Shown: positions 36,737 to 47,162, counted from the first letter of the stretch. The stretch is DNA of 64,000 nt from Caldicellulosiruptor kronotskyensis 2002 (GCF_000166775.1 NC_014720.1:2698001-2762000); one strand, 5' to 3'. A program made the numbers and translations. The notes: generated by a model from the sequence alone, not told the origin.

Positions 36737-36928
36737 CCAAATTTTGAACTTGCAATTCTCGTTAGTTAGTTCACTTTTTAATTTTACATACCGTTATTTA
36801 ATTTTTAAGGCCAAATTTTATGCGAAGTTAATTAACTTTATATGTTATTTTTTTCATTTTATATTATTTTTGCTTGTACAAAAATTGACATTTTTAATTA
36901 TGTACTTTGTGATTTGTGACGTATTATG

Positions 36929-37112
36929 ACTTTTGTATTTACCAATTGCTGTCGACCTGAAATCCCCCCAAAAACCCCCGGGGGTCGACAGCAAAAGGTA
37001 ATTTCTGGTATGTGTTGACTTTCATGCTTTTGAGGTGTATAATAGAAATAACATACTGCAGCTTGAAAACTTAACCATTTGTTCCTTGTGGCATTCTTCA
37101 ACCTATCCACGG
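36929..37112 (+). promoter_or_regulatory. CRISPR leader 2
   Basis: Nearly identical to leader 1 from ACTTTTGTATTTACC onward. Promoter TTGACT 37015-37020, 17 bp, TATAAT 37038-37043. The same 12-bp inverted repeat with the CCCCCGGGGG core is present about 40-85 bp upstream of the promoter. Confidence 0.92.
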
Positions 37113-38658
37113 GTTTGTAGCCTCCCCTTTGGGGATTGAAACTTTTTAGTAGTCCAGAAGAAGAAAAATTACTTAATACCGTTTGTAGCCTCCCCTTTGG
37201 GGATTGAAACTCCACACATTCACTCTAATATCACCGTACTTACCAAGTTTGTAGCCTCCCCTTTGGGGATTGAAACTAATATTAATTAATGCTATCACAA
37301 GCCTTATCACCAGTTTGTAGCCTCCCCTTTGGGGATTGAAACACCATCCATCACTTATCCCTTAACATTAAACAACCAGGTTTGTAGCCTCCCCTTTGGG
37401 GATTGAAACTGTCGAAACGCATTAAATGCCTGCCCCGCTATTGTAAGTTTGTAGCCTCCCCTTTGGGGATTGAAACAAGTCTGCGGTCTCTCAATCATTC
37501 AGCTCTCCTCCTTGTTTGTAGCCTCCCCTTTGGGGATTGAAACACTTGATAGGTGGATATGTAGATAGTGACGGGGACGGGTTTGTAGCCTCCCCTTTGG
37601 GGATTGAAACTCCAGTCAAGTAATTCCCAACCCTCGAATGTAAACTGTTTGTAGCCTCCCCTTTGGGGATTGAAACTAATATTAATTAATGCTATCACAA
37701 GCCTTATCACCAGTTTGTAGCCTCCCCTTTGGGGATTGAAACCTTTCAAAATATTCCTTTCAAACCCATTGTATCTAGTTTGTAGCCTCCCCTTTGGGGA
37801 TTGAAACATTTCTTCGGGGTCTTCAACACAAAATCTACAAGGAGTTTGTAGCCTCCCCTTTGGGGATTGAAACCGTTGATATTAGGAATTGCAATACTAT
37901 TTGGTTCTGTTTGTAGCCTCCCCTTTGGGGATTGAAACATAATTGCTCTTGTAAGAGACAGACTTGAACGTGAAGTTTGTAGCCTCCCCTTTGGGGATTG
38001 AAACTATATTTTTGTTCTATTGTTCTAAAATAACCTCGAGTTTGTAGCCTCCCCTTTGGGGATTGAAACCAGCGACGACATTGGGCATCCGCAGGGCGAA
38101 ATACCGGTTTGTAGCCTCCCCTTTGGGGATTGAAACTTATACCTAAAAGTATAATAAAGCAAAATATAAAACGTTTGTAGCCTCCCCTTTGGGGATTGAA
38201 ACTAATGTGAAGCTTCTCTCTTGAGTGAGCCAATCAGTTTGTAGCCTCCCCTTTGGGGATTGAAACGTCTAATCATCATTCAGCACCTCCTAACAAACGA
38301 CGGTTTGTAGCCTCCCCTTTGGGGATTGAAACTAATGTGAAGCTTCTCTCTTGAGTGAGCCAATCAGTTTGTAGCCTCCCCTTTGGGGATTGAAACTTTT
38401 TTTGTGGTGTATGAAAAACCATTTGATTATCAGTTTGTAGCCTCCCCTTTGGAGATTGAAACTCAACAGGCTGAACCACAGTTTGGTTATGTTGATAGTT
38501 TGTAGCCTCCCCTTTGGGGATTGAAACTGATTTCCATTGTTAAATTATGCTATTACCATTTGTGTTTGTAGCCTCCCCTTTGGGGATTGAAACTAAAAGT
38601 AAGCCCTTGGGCATTTTTCAAACAGTGCGTTTGTAGTCTTTCCTTTGGGGATTAATAA
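37113..38658 (+). CRISPR. CRISPR array 2 (24 repeats, type I-B)
   Basis: The same 30-nt repeat as array 1; the first starts at 37113, the last at 38629. Spacers are 34-37 nt. Repeat 21 has one change (TTTGGAGATT) and repeat 24 is degenerate (GTAGTCTTTCC...ATTAATAA), marking the trailer end. Spacer 3 (37277-37312) equals spacer 9 (37677-37712), and spacer 17 (38203-38236) equals spacer 19 (38333-38366). It is transcribed on the + strand from leader 2, divergently from the cas genes. Confidence 0.98.
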
Positions 38659-38875
38659 GAAGTCTAAGTTTTGGAGGTAGAGGAGAAAAGGAGACTTTCT
38701 GTTGGAGATTGATACTGCTACCAATGGTGTAGTAAATGGTAGTGCAGGTGCATGGTCTGTATGCTTTTTGTTTTGGAAATTAAGGGAATTAGAAGAGTAT
38801 TTGCTTAAAAATTGGATAAAAAAGAAGCGCCTTCTTTTAGAAATTTGTTAAGTAAAGTTTATAACCAATTTTTTT

Positions 38876-38904
38876 ATAAAAAAAAGGGCTTTTCATAGCC
38901 CTTT
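38876..38904 (-). terminator. Terminator at the end of the Hsp70/beta-CASP operon
   Basis: AAAGGGCT and AGCCCTTT form a hairpin overlapping the stop codon of the nuclease gene; on the - strand a T run follows. Confidence 0.75.
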
Positions 38905-40668
38905 TAATCCTTGCCCGTGAACAAGTATAATCTTTTCAGGATTTAAAATTTTTAATGTGTGTAAAATTTCAAAGTAGTTAGAATGAGCAGAAAGAGGAAT
39001 ATCAAAATAGTGAACCTCAAAATTCTTTATTACCTTTATCATCTCATGAATATACTGCTGTTCTTCTATATATCCGCTTTTGATAAACCCAAATGCACTG
39101 CCGTTCAAAAGTTGAACATACTTTACTGCAATGCTGTTTGGCTGAAGCATACCAGAGCTTGCAACCACAACGTCTGCTTTTTTAATATTATTTTCAACAT
39201 CATTTGAATTTCCAAGACTAACATTGTAGAAAAAATTTTTCTCTCTTTTTTCTAAGTAATAAAGACTTATCTCTTTTGCCAGCCCGTCAACTATCACCTT
39301 CGGTCTTGTTCTGCAATAGGCATTTATAATTGCTAAAACTTCCTGAGCTCTGCCTATAGAAAACGCAGGTATAAAAACCTTCAGTTTTAATTTTACCAGA
39401 AAATCCACCGCATGTGCCAAACACCTTGCAGCATCCTCATACTTGATAGCAAAATCTTTCATTCCATATGTGTGTTCGCTGACAAGATAGGTTACCTTTC
39501 CTTTTTTCAAAATTTCTTGCAATGACATGCCTTCCAATATCATCTGACTGTGCAGAGAAAAATCACCTGTGTATATGAGTCTTCTGTTGCCAAAATGAAT
39601 GTCAAACCCTGCAGAACCCAAAATATGTCCGTTTGGAAACGCTGATACTTTGAATTTGCCAATCTCAAACTCTTCTGCATATTGGATAAAGTTAATTTTC
39701 TTTCCTCTCAGACATTCCCTGTTCATGATGAATATAAGATCAATTGTCTCTTTGGTGGCATAAACTGGTATTTGATGAGGCAGATACTGGACAAAACTGT
39801 AATGGTCGTAATGCGCATGAGAAATTAAAACAGCTTTTATCATATTTGTTGAATAACCTTTTTGTGCTAAAAATCCTTCTATGTCAACAATGCAAAATTC
39901 TCTTGGTTGACTTCCGCAGTCGATAACTAAAATTTCATTTTCAAATCTCAAAAAATGTATGTTATATTCAGGATATGTGAAAAAATGCATGTGCTCATCT
40001 TGATAATTAAAATACCACACCTTTTTTGAAATATCCTCTAAATTCTCAAAATAATAGATGTCATCAGAAGCATCAATCCCCAATTTTACTTTTTCTTCAT
40101 GCCTCAAATATTTTTCAGTTAAATGCTTCCTGCACTCCACAATTCCCAAATTGTAAAGACAATAACTTGCACGTGTTTTGACAAAAGCATCGTCTGTATC
40201 TTCTACTATCTTCACAATATCGTTTTTGCCACTTAAACAGAGTTTAAATGTTGTTAAATTTTCTTTTAGCTTTCTAATTTCATTCCAGATAAAACAGCTA
40301 TGCAGATTCCCAGAAACCTTATCCATCCTTCTTGAAATTTCTTTTGGAACTTTTTCAAATTCCTCAACCAAAAACAGCAAATCTGAAGCAATATTTAAAT
40401 CTTCCTCATTGCATATCAGTAAATATCTCTCTATTTTTTCCCTTTCTGACTCAAAAATATGAAATGCTAAATCTGTATAGCCCATTTTAGCAAGTGAAGC
40501 AATATAAATAATTTTTTCGATCTCTTCTCCCATATCAATTAGTTTTGACGAAAAAAGAAAACTGGGAATGTAATATGCGGATTTATAAAGTTCTCTGCAC
40601 AGTCTTTTTTGTTCAGTAACATCATTTCTTGCAAGAGCTTTGTAACTTTCATGTACCTCTGAAGTCAT
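38893..40668 (-). CDS. Metallo-beta-lactamase/beta-CASP nuclease with helical N-terminal extension
   Basis: A 591-residue protein. Residues 1-210 are helical and unlike known domains. The metallo-beta-lactamase core has HAHYDH (284-289), His 347 in GHILGS and Asp 369 in YTGDF; the beta-CASP part has PAFSIGRAQEVL, ASSGML, His 562 in LSAHSNYFE and His 584 in LVHGQ. All metal ligands of the CPSF-73/RNase J class are present, so RNA or DNA phosphodiester cleavage is expected. No KH domain. It is the last gene of a four-gene operon, 24 bp after the helical-repeat gene. Its link to an Hsp70 is unusual. Confidence 0.85.
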   Translation of the reverse strand: MTSEVHESYKALARNDVTEQKRLCRELYKSAYYIPSFLFSSKLIDMGEEIEKIIYIASLAKMGYTDLAFHIFESEREKIERYLLICNEEDLNIASDLLFLVEEFEKVPKEISRRMDKVSGNLHSCFIWNEIRKLKENLTTFKLCLSGKNDIVKIVEDTDDAFVKTRASYCLYNLGIVECRKHLTEKYLRHEEKVKLGIDASDDIYYFENLEDISKKVWYFNYQDEHMHFFTYPEYNIHFLRFENEILVIDCGSQPREFCIVDIEGFLAQKGYSTNMIKAVLISHAHYDHYSFVQYLPHQIPVYATKETIDLIFIMNRECLRGKKINFIQYAEEFEIGKFKVSAFPNGHILGSAGFDIHFGNRRLIYTGDFSLHSQMILEGMSLQEILKKGKVTYLVSEHTYGMKDFAIKYEDAARCLAHAVDFLVKLKLKVFIPAFSIGRAQEVLAIINAYCRTRPKVIVDGLAKEISLYYLEKREKNFFYNVSLGNSNDVENNIKKADVVVASSGMLQPNSIAVKYVQLLNGSAFGFIKSGYIEEQQYIHEMIKVIKNFEVHYFDIPLSAHSNYFEILHTLKILNPEKIILVHGQGLKGL

Positions 40669-40692
40669 TTTATCACCTGCTTGCTATTGCTT

Positions 40693-42351
40693 TTATTGAG
40701 GCGGTGCAGGTTCAAATTCATTCAGCAGTATACGTGTTGCTGCCTGTTTTATATTTGTATCAAAATCGCTTCTTTTTCGAATATAATCCAAATATTTGTA
40801 TATATCAGATTTGCTAAAGTTGTTCAGCACATCTTTTGTTATCTGCAGAACAATTGCCTGCTCTTCGCTTGTAAGTTTTACAGGCTTGTCTGGATAGCCC
40901 ATTTGTTCATATAAAAATATTAGAATATCCTTGTCAACTATATTTTTCCAGTATGGCTGTATATTCAGCAGAGCTATTCTTCTTATATTTTTGTTGTCAT
41001 TAAGCAAAATGTTTTTTAACTTTTCTTTAATAATTTCCCTCAGCTTTGAACTTACTGTTATTACCTCTTTCAAAACGCGATGAATTGATGAAAGAGCTGA
41101 TAAATCTTTACATAAAAGCAGTTCATCGGCCATAAGTGTGCAGTATGTTTCTGAACCCTGTACTATAAAAAACGCATACTCAGCATATTTCAGGTCTTTT
41201 TCTTTTTGAACAAGCTCCTTTACAAAGTTAAGACTGTCTGCACCTAAAAAGCCGAGCGTCAAAATTGCGTTTTTATAATCTCCCAGTTTTGCATCTTTTC
41301 TTTTCAAAACAGCATCTTCCAAATACGGAGCCAAATCTTTATCTTTTGTATATCTTAAACAATAAACCATAGAAGAGAAAGCCGAATAGTTGCTGTCAAA
41401 TAGATAATTTAATATCTCTTTTTTAAAATCTTCATTCATTTTCTGCTTAGAATAAGCAATGCAAAGCTGTTTAAAATAAGTAAAGTTTTTTTCTGACCTG
41501 TTTTTGATATTTTCAGCATGATTATTCTGGCTTTCTGCTGACTCTTCCGCCATATAATCTTTTATAACTGCCTGAATAATGCTTTTTGCAAAATTTTTAA
41601 GAAAATTGTAGTTTATTTCAAAATAATTTTTAAGTTCAATTACACCTTCTTTTCCCATGTATCTGGCAAATTTTTCTTTAAAAAAGTTTGCAATTGCTCT
41701 ATCTGTTGTATTATCTCTTTCAAGAGTGGTAAGCAGAAAAATCATTTGATTAATAAAATTTGTATTTTTTGAATATACAAGCATTTTTAAAAGTTCAAAC
41801 TTTATATAGTTCAAATGTTTGATATCTGAAAATCTGCTGTATGCCATTTGAATAAGTTCGCTGTCAGAAATTTTACCAATTGCTAAAAGCGCAATCTTTA
41901 TCTGTGGATACCAGCTCCATTTTGATATTATGTGCTCCAAAGTTTTTACTGCCATATTTCTATCATACTTGGCAACTTCATAGATGACATCTGAAATGTC
42001 TTCATGATCCTCTACGTCATTTGAAATAATTCTATTGACAGTTTTCGATGCATACAGCATCGGCTCAATAGGACAAATTCCCTCCCTGAGCAATTTGTTG
42101 CATTGAAATATGAGTTTTCTTTTAAATTCTGAGCGAACATAACCATACTTTGGCTGGCGTAAAAGCCCAAAGATTAGTTCAAACTCCTCAACATCCTCTT
42201 TTGAAAACATCCACATAAAAAGTCTGTTTGAAACATAATTAATCTTGTTTGTCCCAACAATAGCACCTTCAAAAATTCCCTCATCTGGACGATAAAAAGG
42301 TTCAAAAAGATTAATATCAAGTTCTCCGAAGTCTTTTATCACCTTGTCCAT
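40693..42351 (-). CDS. HEAT-like helical repeat protein of unknown function
   Basis: A 552-residue, almost entirely helical protein with a repeated pattern of paired helices of about 30-40 residues (for example VAKYDRNMAVKTLEHIISKW, YPQIKIALLAIGKISDSELI, and again KNAILTLGFLGADSLNFVK). This suggests HEAT/armadillo-like repeats forming a binding scaffold. No enzymatic motif is visible. It starts 15 bp after the Hsp70 gene with AAGGAGTG before ATG 42351. It may hold client or partner proteins together; that is inference. Confidence 0.75.
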   Translation of the reverse strand: MDKVIKDFGELDINLFEPFYRPDEGIFEGAIVGTNKINYVSNRLFMWMFSKEDVEEFELIFGLLRQPKYGYVRSEFKRKLIFQCNKLLREGICPIEPMLYASKTVNRIISNDVEDHEDISDVIYEVAKYDRNMAVKTLEHIISKWSWYPQIKIALLAIGKISDSELIQMAYSRFSDIKHLNYIKFELLKMLVYSKNTNFINQMIFLLTTLERDNTTDRAIANFFKEKFARYMGKEGVIELKNYFEINYNFLKNFAKSIIQAVIKDYMAEESAESQNNHAENIKNRSEKNFTYFKQLCIAYSKQKMNEDFKKEILNYLFDSNYSAFSSMVYCLRYTKDKDLAPYLEDAVLKRKDAKLGDYKNAILTLGFLGADSLNFVKELVQKEKDLKYAEYAFFIVQGSETYCTLMADELLLCKDLSALSSIHRVLKEVITVSSKLREIIKEKLKNILLNDNKNIRRIALLNIQPYWKNIVDKDILIFLYEQMGYPDKPVKLTSEEQAIVLQITKDVLNNFSKSDIYKYLDYIRKRSDFDTNIKQAATRILLNEFEPAPPQ

Positions 42352-42366
42352 CTTAAAATCACTCCT

Positions 42367-44055
42367 TCATACCTTTTGTTTTGCAGTCTTCACGTCAGAG
42401 TCAACATCAAGGTCTATTGGAGGATTCATACTGTCATTAACAATAACTCTGAGTTTTAAATATTTGTTTTCGTCTATTTCGTATTCTATATCAATAGGAG
42501 TGCCTGGTGTAACAGGGGATCTGAAGCTGCCTATAAACGACTTTTGAATTCTCATTTTACAGTCATAAGGATCTTCCCCTGCATATATATCAATTTTTAT
42601 GCCACTTGGGCTTGAAACTCTGAAAGAATTTTTAATCACACCTTTGTAAGGAACGGGCTGGTTTTTGGTAATTATCTCCCTTGGCAGCCCTTCCTCAACG
42701 TCTATCATTATAGCCTCTGCCAAAACAGTTCGGGTTACAATTTCCATTTCGGCAGAAGCTTCCTTTCTTACAGCTATGTCTAAAACAGAAGGTTTTTCTG
42801 TCTGTCTTTTTATTTCTACCTCATAGAATGAAAAAATTGACGCACCTCTTGCCACAGCTTCAATTGGATTTGGAGCTCTTATAACCTGACTTTTTGGAAA
42901 AAGTTCTTTTAATCTCTGAATTATCCTGTAATAAAAACTCATTCCTCCTGTTGCAAAAACATAATCTATTGAATTTTTATCAATTTCGTATCTTTCAAGT
43001 GTTTCAAAAATAGGATCAACTATGTTTTTACACTTTTCAAACTCTTCAATTGTCTTTAATTTTGTTCCTGAGGAATAATACAAATCTCTGGTTGCATCAT
43101 TGTATTCTTTTAGTGTAATGCTAAAAAGCCATGATTTGCCACGCCAGAATTCTGGAATGTTAATCTTGAACGATGGATTTGTCTTTTCAATCTCAGGATT
43201 TAACATAACCTGGTTTGAAAAAAACTCTTTTGCCTTCTCGCAAAATACCACGAGTTTGTTTGCCATTTGTGTTTGCTCATCAGATTCAATATCACCTTCT
43301 TTTATTCTGTTTTCATCATAAAATTTGCTAAGCAAATATTTCGTAGCTGCTTTGTCAAAGTCAATTCCGCCAAGTTCATTATACCTGCCAACAGCCTTTT
43401 CTTCAACTTTTAGACAGTTTTCACTCTGGACAACGTCCATCACAACAATATCGCACGTCCCACCCCCAAGGTCAAAAACAAGCACTCTTTTGGGAGTAGA
43501 AATATCAATTTTTCTATCCTCTTCAACAAGTTCAAACTGGTCGTTTATAAAGTCAATGAAAGCTGCTGTTGGTTCTGGAATTATTCTTATCTTTTCAGGA
43601 TCAAATCCTGCTTTTATGGCAGCATTGCGTGTATCTCTTATCTGATCTGTGTTAAACGATGCCGGAACTGTAATTGTCACCTGCTGAACAGGTTTTTCGC
43701 CCGAATTTAACTCAATTGTCCTTTTGCACATCTTCAAAATATGAGCAGCAACATCAACAGGGGTAAATTTCATATCATCTATTTCAAAAATTGCAGAGGT
43801 GCCCATATATCGCTTGCTATTTGATATTGTCCTTTTTGGATGATACTGTTTCATCTGTTTTGCCTTTTTGCCCACAACAATATTTTTGTCAAAGTCCAAA
43901 AACAAAACTGAAGGCAATATTTCTTCCTGAACCGAATTGTTGTATTCATCAAGCTGTGTTATCTTCATAACATGCGGTTCAACTCCGCCTCTTGCCTTTC
44001 GCTTAGCATAGGATACAACTGTATTTGTTGTGCCAAGGTCAATGCCAATGTGCAT
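42367..44055 (-). CDS. Hsp70-family (DnaK-like) ATPase
   Basis: A 562-residue Hsp70. The nucleotide-binding domain has phosphate 1 IGIDLGTTNTVVSYA, phosphate 2 VLVFDLGGGTCDIVVMD, IPEPTAAFIDF and the adenosine motif FATGGMSFYYRI. A beta-sandwich substrate domain follows (residues about 400-530), but the helical lid of housekeeping DnaK is missing or reduced. ATG 44055 is chosen: AGGGGG lies 9 nt upstream and abuts another ATG at 44064. It lacks the usual grpE/dnaJ neighbours and sits instead between a coiled-coil and a HEAT-like protein gene. Confidence 0.9.
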   Translation of the reverse strand: MHIGIDLGTTNTVVSYAKRKARGGVEPHVMKITQLDEYNNSVQEEILPSVLFLDFDKNIVVGKKAKQMKQYHPKRTISNSKRYMGTSAIFEIDDMKFTPVDVAAHILKMCKRTIELNSGEKPVQQVTITVPASFNTDQIRDTRNAAIKAGFDPEKIRIIPEPTAAFIDFINDQFELVEEDRKIDISTPKRVLVFDLGGGTCDIVVMDVVQSENCLKVEEKAVGRYNELGGIDFDKAATKYLLSKFYDENRIKEGDIESDEQTQMANKLVVFCEKAKEFFSNQVMLNPEIEKTNPSFKINIPEFWRGKSWLFSITLKEYNDATRDLYYSSGTKLKTIEEFEKCKNIVDPIFETLERYEIDKNSIDYVFATGGMSFYYRIIQRLKELFPKSQVIRAPNPIEAVARGASIFSFYEVEIKRQTEKPSVLDIAVRKEASAEMEIVTRTVLAEAIMIDVEEGLPREIITKNQPVPYKGVIKNSFRVSSPSGIKIDIYAGEDPYDCKMRIQKSFIGSFRSPVTPGTPIDIEYEIDENKYLKLRVIVNDSMNPPIDLDVDSDVKTAKQKV

Positions 44056-44069
44056 TTTTATCATCCCCC

Positions 44070-45299
44070 TCAAGATATTATCTTTACAAACTTGTGTGCA
44101 ATTATCTTTTGATTCAAAGTCCATCTGGGATAGAGCACTTTCGCAACAAAAGTCTGTTTGGCAGATTGCACAGGTTTGTCGCTCCTGTATATTGCACCTA
44201 TCTCTTCTTTTTTGACATTTATTTCAGAATTGTATTCTTCTCTGTCCAAATGTCCTATGATATTGTACAGACTTAACACTGCAAGAAAGTTTGTGAATAT
44301 TTCATGCGCCGTGCCGACGTCTGCCTGCTCAAACCCATTTGCATATATGTAAATTCTGTCCAATAAATTTCCAAACTGTGGTGAATTCAAATCGTTGAAA
44401 AGTTTTATAAGAATTTTTTCAGGCAGTTGCTGCCTATCCTGCAAAAGAGCCTCTTTTTCTCTTTGAAGTTCTGAGTTGATTGCTTTTAGTTCTTCTATCT
44501 GCTCTTGATATATATTAAGCATTAGCTCATAATTTTCAATCTTTTCTTTGAGCTTTTCTAATTCACGGTTCTCTAAATTGGTTGTATTTTCTAAAGATTG
44601 TTTTATATTTTTTTCTTCTACAGATTCTAAATTTTTATTCTCTATCGCATTTCTTTTGTATACTAATAAACCTCTTTTTTTGGCTTCCTCAAATAGTTTG
44701 TTATAAATATATTCTATTTCATTTTTGTATGATGATGCCATCTCCATATATTGCTTAAACGCTGTTTTTGATCTTGGGTCAATCATAATCAATCTTCTGT
44801 TTAATTCTCCGAAAAACTGAGGGTCTCTTTCGCCACAGATTTCATAAAGGCTTCTTTTTATATTGTTAAAAACATCTTCTGTCTTTTCATTCATTTCATT
44901 TGCAAAATATCTTACTATAAAACTCCTTACAAACGCTTCAATTATAAATCTATCCTTTTTTATATTTTCTAAGCCATCATTTACAATAAGTCTGAATGCA
45001 AAGTTCTCTGAATATATATATTCCTCTATCAGTTGAATTTTTTTAAAATCAAACTGGTACTTAACAAGCTTCTCTTTTATAAACTTTAATAAGCTGGTAA
45101 ATTTGCTATTTTCTTTTAAGCACTTACTGGCACCTGCAGCTGTAAGCACTTCAAGCTCAAATTGAAATTTTTCAAATTCCAGCACATTTTTAAGTTCATT
45201 TCTCAAAAACAACCTGTAATTTGGCTTTTCATAATTTCCATTTTTAGTCTCCATTCCCTGCACGATCATATTTTTTTCTCTGCCAACATACTCGTTCAT
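44070..45299 (-). CDS. Coiled-coil protein, first gene of the Hsp70 operon
   Basis: A 409-residue acidic protein. The N-terminal 210 residues are helical (ELKNVLEFEKFQFELEVLTA), then comes a long coiled coil at about residues 235-305 (LENRELEKLKEKIENYELML, EELKAINSELQREKEALLQD), then a helical C-terminal part. A long coil before a compact domain next to an Hsp70 gene recalls GrpE exchange factors, but sequence similarity is not evident. Ribosome site AAAGGGG is present. The stop is 14 bp before the Hsp70 start. Confidence 0.75.
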   Translation of the reverse strand: MNEYVGREKNMIVQGMETKNGNYEKPNYRLFLRNELKNVLEFEKFQFELEVLTAAGASKCLKENSKFTSLLKFIKEKLVKYQFDFKKIQLIEEYIYSENFAFRLIVNDGLENIKKDRFIIEAFVRSFIVRYFANEMNEKTEDVFNNIKRSLYEICGERDPQFFGELNRRLIMIDPRSKTAFKQYMEMASSYKNEIEYIYNKLFEEAKKRGLLVYKRNAIENKNLESVEEKNIKQSLENTTNLENRELEKLKEKIENYELMLNIYQEQIEELKAINSELQREKEALLQDRQQLPEKILIKLFNDLNSPQFGNLLDRIYIYANGFEQADVGTAHEIFTNFLAVLSLYNIIGHLDREEYNSEINVKKEEIGAIYRSDKPVQSAKQTFVAKVLYPRWTLNQKIIAHKFVKIIS

Positions 45300-45428
45300 A
45301 TTTTAAGTCCCCTTTCAAACAATTGATTTTATTTTTTAACATTTTTATATTTATATACCCAATTCATATTTATTAGTAACTTCAATTTTCTTTAAATTAA
45401 GCTCATTTGCTTATCAATCCTTCAGTTT

Positions 45429-46329
45429 TCACAAGTGCAAGCTGGACACTTCTAAGTTCACTCCACATGTAAAATAATTTTTTAGTTCTTCAGGTATTCT
45501 TGAAAAGTCCACTTGAAAAGAAGATTGCGGACTGCCAAATTTCAAGCCGTAATCTTGCGGTCTGTATGGGAAATAATACTTTAATTTTCTCAACATAACA
45601 TCTGCAAGAGGCTTTAACAGATGTATTCCCCTGACTTCTTCAGTACGAAGACGGGTATAATATTCTGAAACATTTGTATTATTTAACAGCATCATTGATA
45701 AAGAAGGCAATATGCTAAACGCAGCTTCAACAAAATACTTAGCAAATAGGCAAACATATTCTAATGCATAATACCTTGCCATCTCAGAAAGCATATAATG
45801 AAATTTAATTATGTTTGGTTTCTTCTTCTTGAGATTAATTATTTTTTGAAAATTACTTGCAATGTCCATGTTAATAACTTCAAAGTGTATATTGCTTGGA
45901 TTTGAAACTCTGCTTTTTATAAAGTTTTTAATACCTGCCCAAAAATGATTTTTTCAAAGCCGTAAAATTCTATTTCAAAATTGTGTTTTTTGTCCATAAA
46001 ACGTTCAAATGCCAGAAAATCTGTGCATGAACCGCACCCAAGAGAAAATACTTTAATCCTAATCTGGAACTCTGTGTTTTATTCTGTTCTAACAAGTATT
46101 CAAACTTCTGCACAAGTTTTAAAGTAAATTTACCGCATTAGTAATATATCATGTTCTGGCAGTTATAATCCTTGACTTTCCAGTTATTCTTTCTTGGAAA
46201 GTTACCCCTGTTTATGCAGTCATAACATAACATTCTGTAATCCAAAGTATTTTTGCAGGGGTCTTTCAAACACTTTTGCGAATGTTTCTCTTTTGACATT
46301 TTGATGAAATCTATTAAGAGTTCTGACAT
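45429..46329 (-). pseudogene. Broken methyltransferase-like gene with cysteine-rich start
   Basis: One gene in pieces. Reading down the - strand: MSELLIDFIKMSKEKHSQKC with CYDCINRGNF and YNCQNMIYY, a stop, then CGKFTLKLVQKFEYLLEQNK in the same frame, a frameshift, IKVFSLGCGSCTDFLAFERF with EIEFYGFEK, a second frameshift, FWAGIKNFIKSRVSN and SNIHFEVINMDIASNF, then about 140 intact residues. The glycine-rich VFSLGCGSCTD and the later INMDI fit a SAM-binding Rossmann fold. One stop and two frameshifts indicate recent decay. It lies just upstream of the Hsp70 operon in the same direction. Confidence 0.65.
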
Positions 46330-46540
46330 GCTTACCACCCTCTTTATTTGCTTTTCTCAAGACTTGTAAGGTTCATTATAATGCGCAGAAGAAGACTTGC
46401 AAAGTCAAAATTTATGCGAATAAAACCTTCGTTTTTAATTATTCAGATGCAAAATAAAATTTATTCAAATTTTACTTTACAAAATATCTTGCAAAAAGCT
46501 TTGTTTTTTTAAGACGGTGATAAATGTAATGATTAAAATT

Positions 46541-47162
46541 AAGTTGTTGAATAAATTATTATACCATTTATGTTATTATATAGAACTATAAATTATTCCA
46601 CGTGTATTTAAAAGAAAATTTACAGTTTTCAATTTTTTGAATATAGACCTCTATCAAATAAGTAATCATTATTCCCCTCTACATGCCTCTTATATGTTCT
46701 AAAACCTCTTAACCTTACTTGCTCTAAATTGTATTCTCCTTTTAACTTCCCAAATAATCTTTCAATTTTTGTCCTTTGCTTATATAACCTTTGTCCTTCC
46801 TCACTTATTAAAAATTCCATATTTTTTACCCTCAAAATATTTTTTACATTACTAAAATCCTTACTATTTCTCTTATTTACCGCCGCTACAAACTTTATCC
46901 CAAGTCTATCTGCCACCTCAAACCACTTCGCACAATCATAACCTGCATCTGCTAATATCACATCAAGCCAAATATCTTAGATCAATACAAAAGTTCTACT
47001 ACTCCTACTGTCATGGACATTTGCACGTGTCAACCACTATACTATTGGTATAACCCCATCTCCAACTGTTGCTATTACATGTAATTTATATCCATCGTAA
47101 AAACCTAAACTAATACATACTCCTATTCCTGCTTCTTTGTCATCTCTCGAGCTTCTCAAATG
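46541..47162 (-). mobile_element. Truncated copy of the IS-A insertion sequence
   Basis: This segment matches the 3' two-thirds of the complete IS-A transposase gene at 55619-56533, in inverse orientation, and includes the terminal sequence GTTGTTGAATAA at 46543-46554. The last 110 codons (46629-46961) give an identical protein. The homology stops near 47162, inside the codons for the first catalytic Asp region (TTTGAGAAG). The in-frame TAA present in the complete copy is also here. It cannot move by itself. Confidence 0.85.

Noticed and set aside
38659-38875. Sequence after array 2 as further degenerate repeats
   Set aside because: Only a vague GGAGATTGATACTG resemblance near 38704 is left; it is too weak to call a repeat.
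44070-45299. Coiled-coil protein as a bona fide GrpE
   Set aside because: The long coil and Hsp70 neighbour fit, but the protein is twice the length of GrpE and no GrpE signature near the C-terminus is visible.
45429-45869. Helical gene near array 3 as the missing cas6
   Set aside because: There is no glycine-rich RAMP loop at its end. Joined with the upstream frames it belongs to a methyltransferase-like pseudogene.
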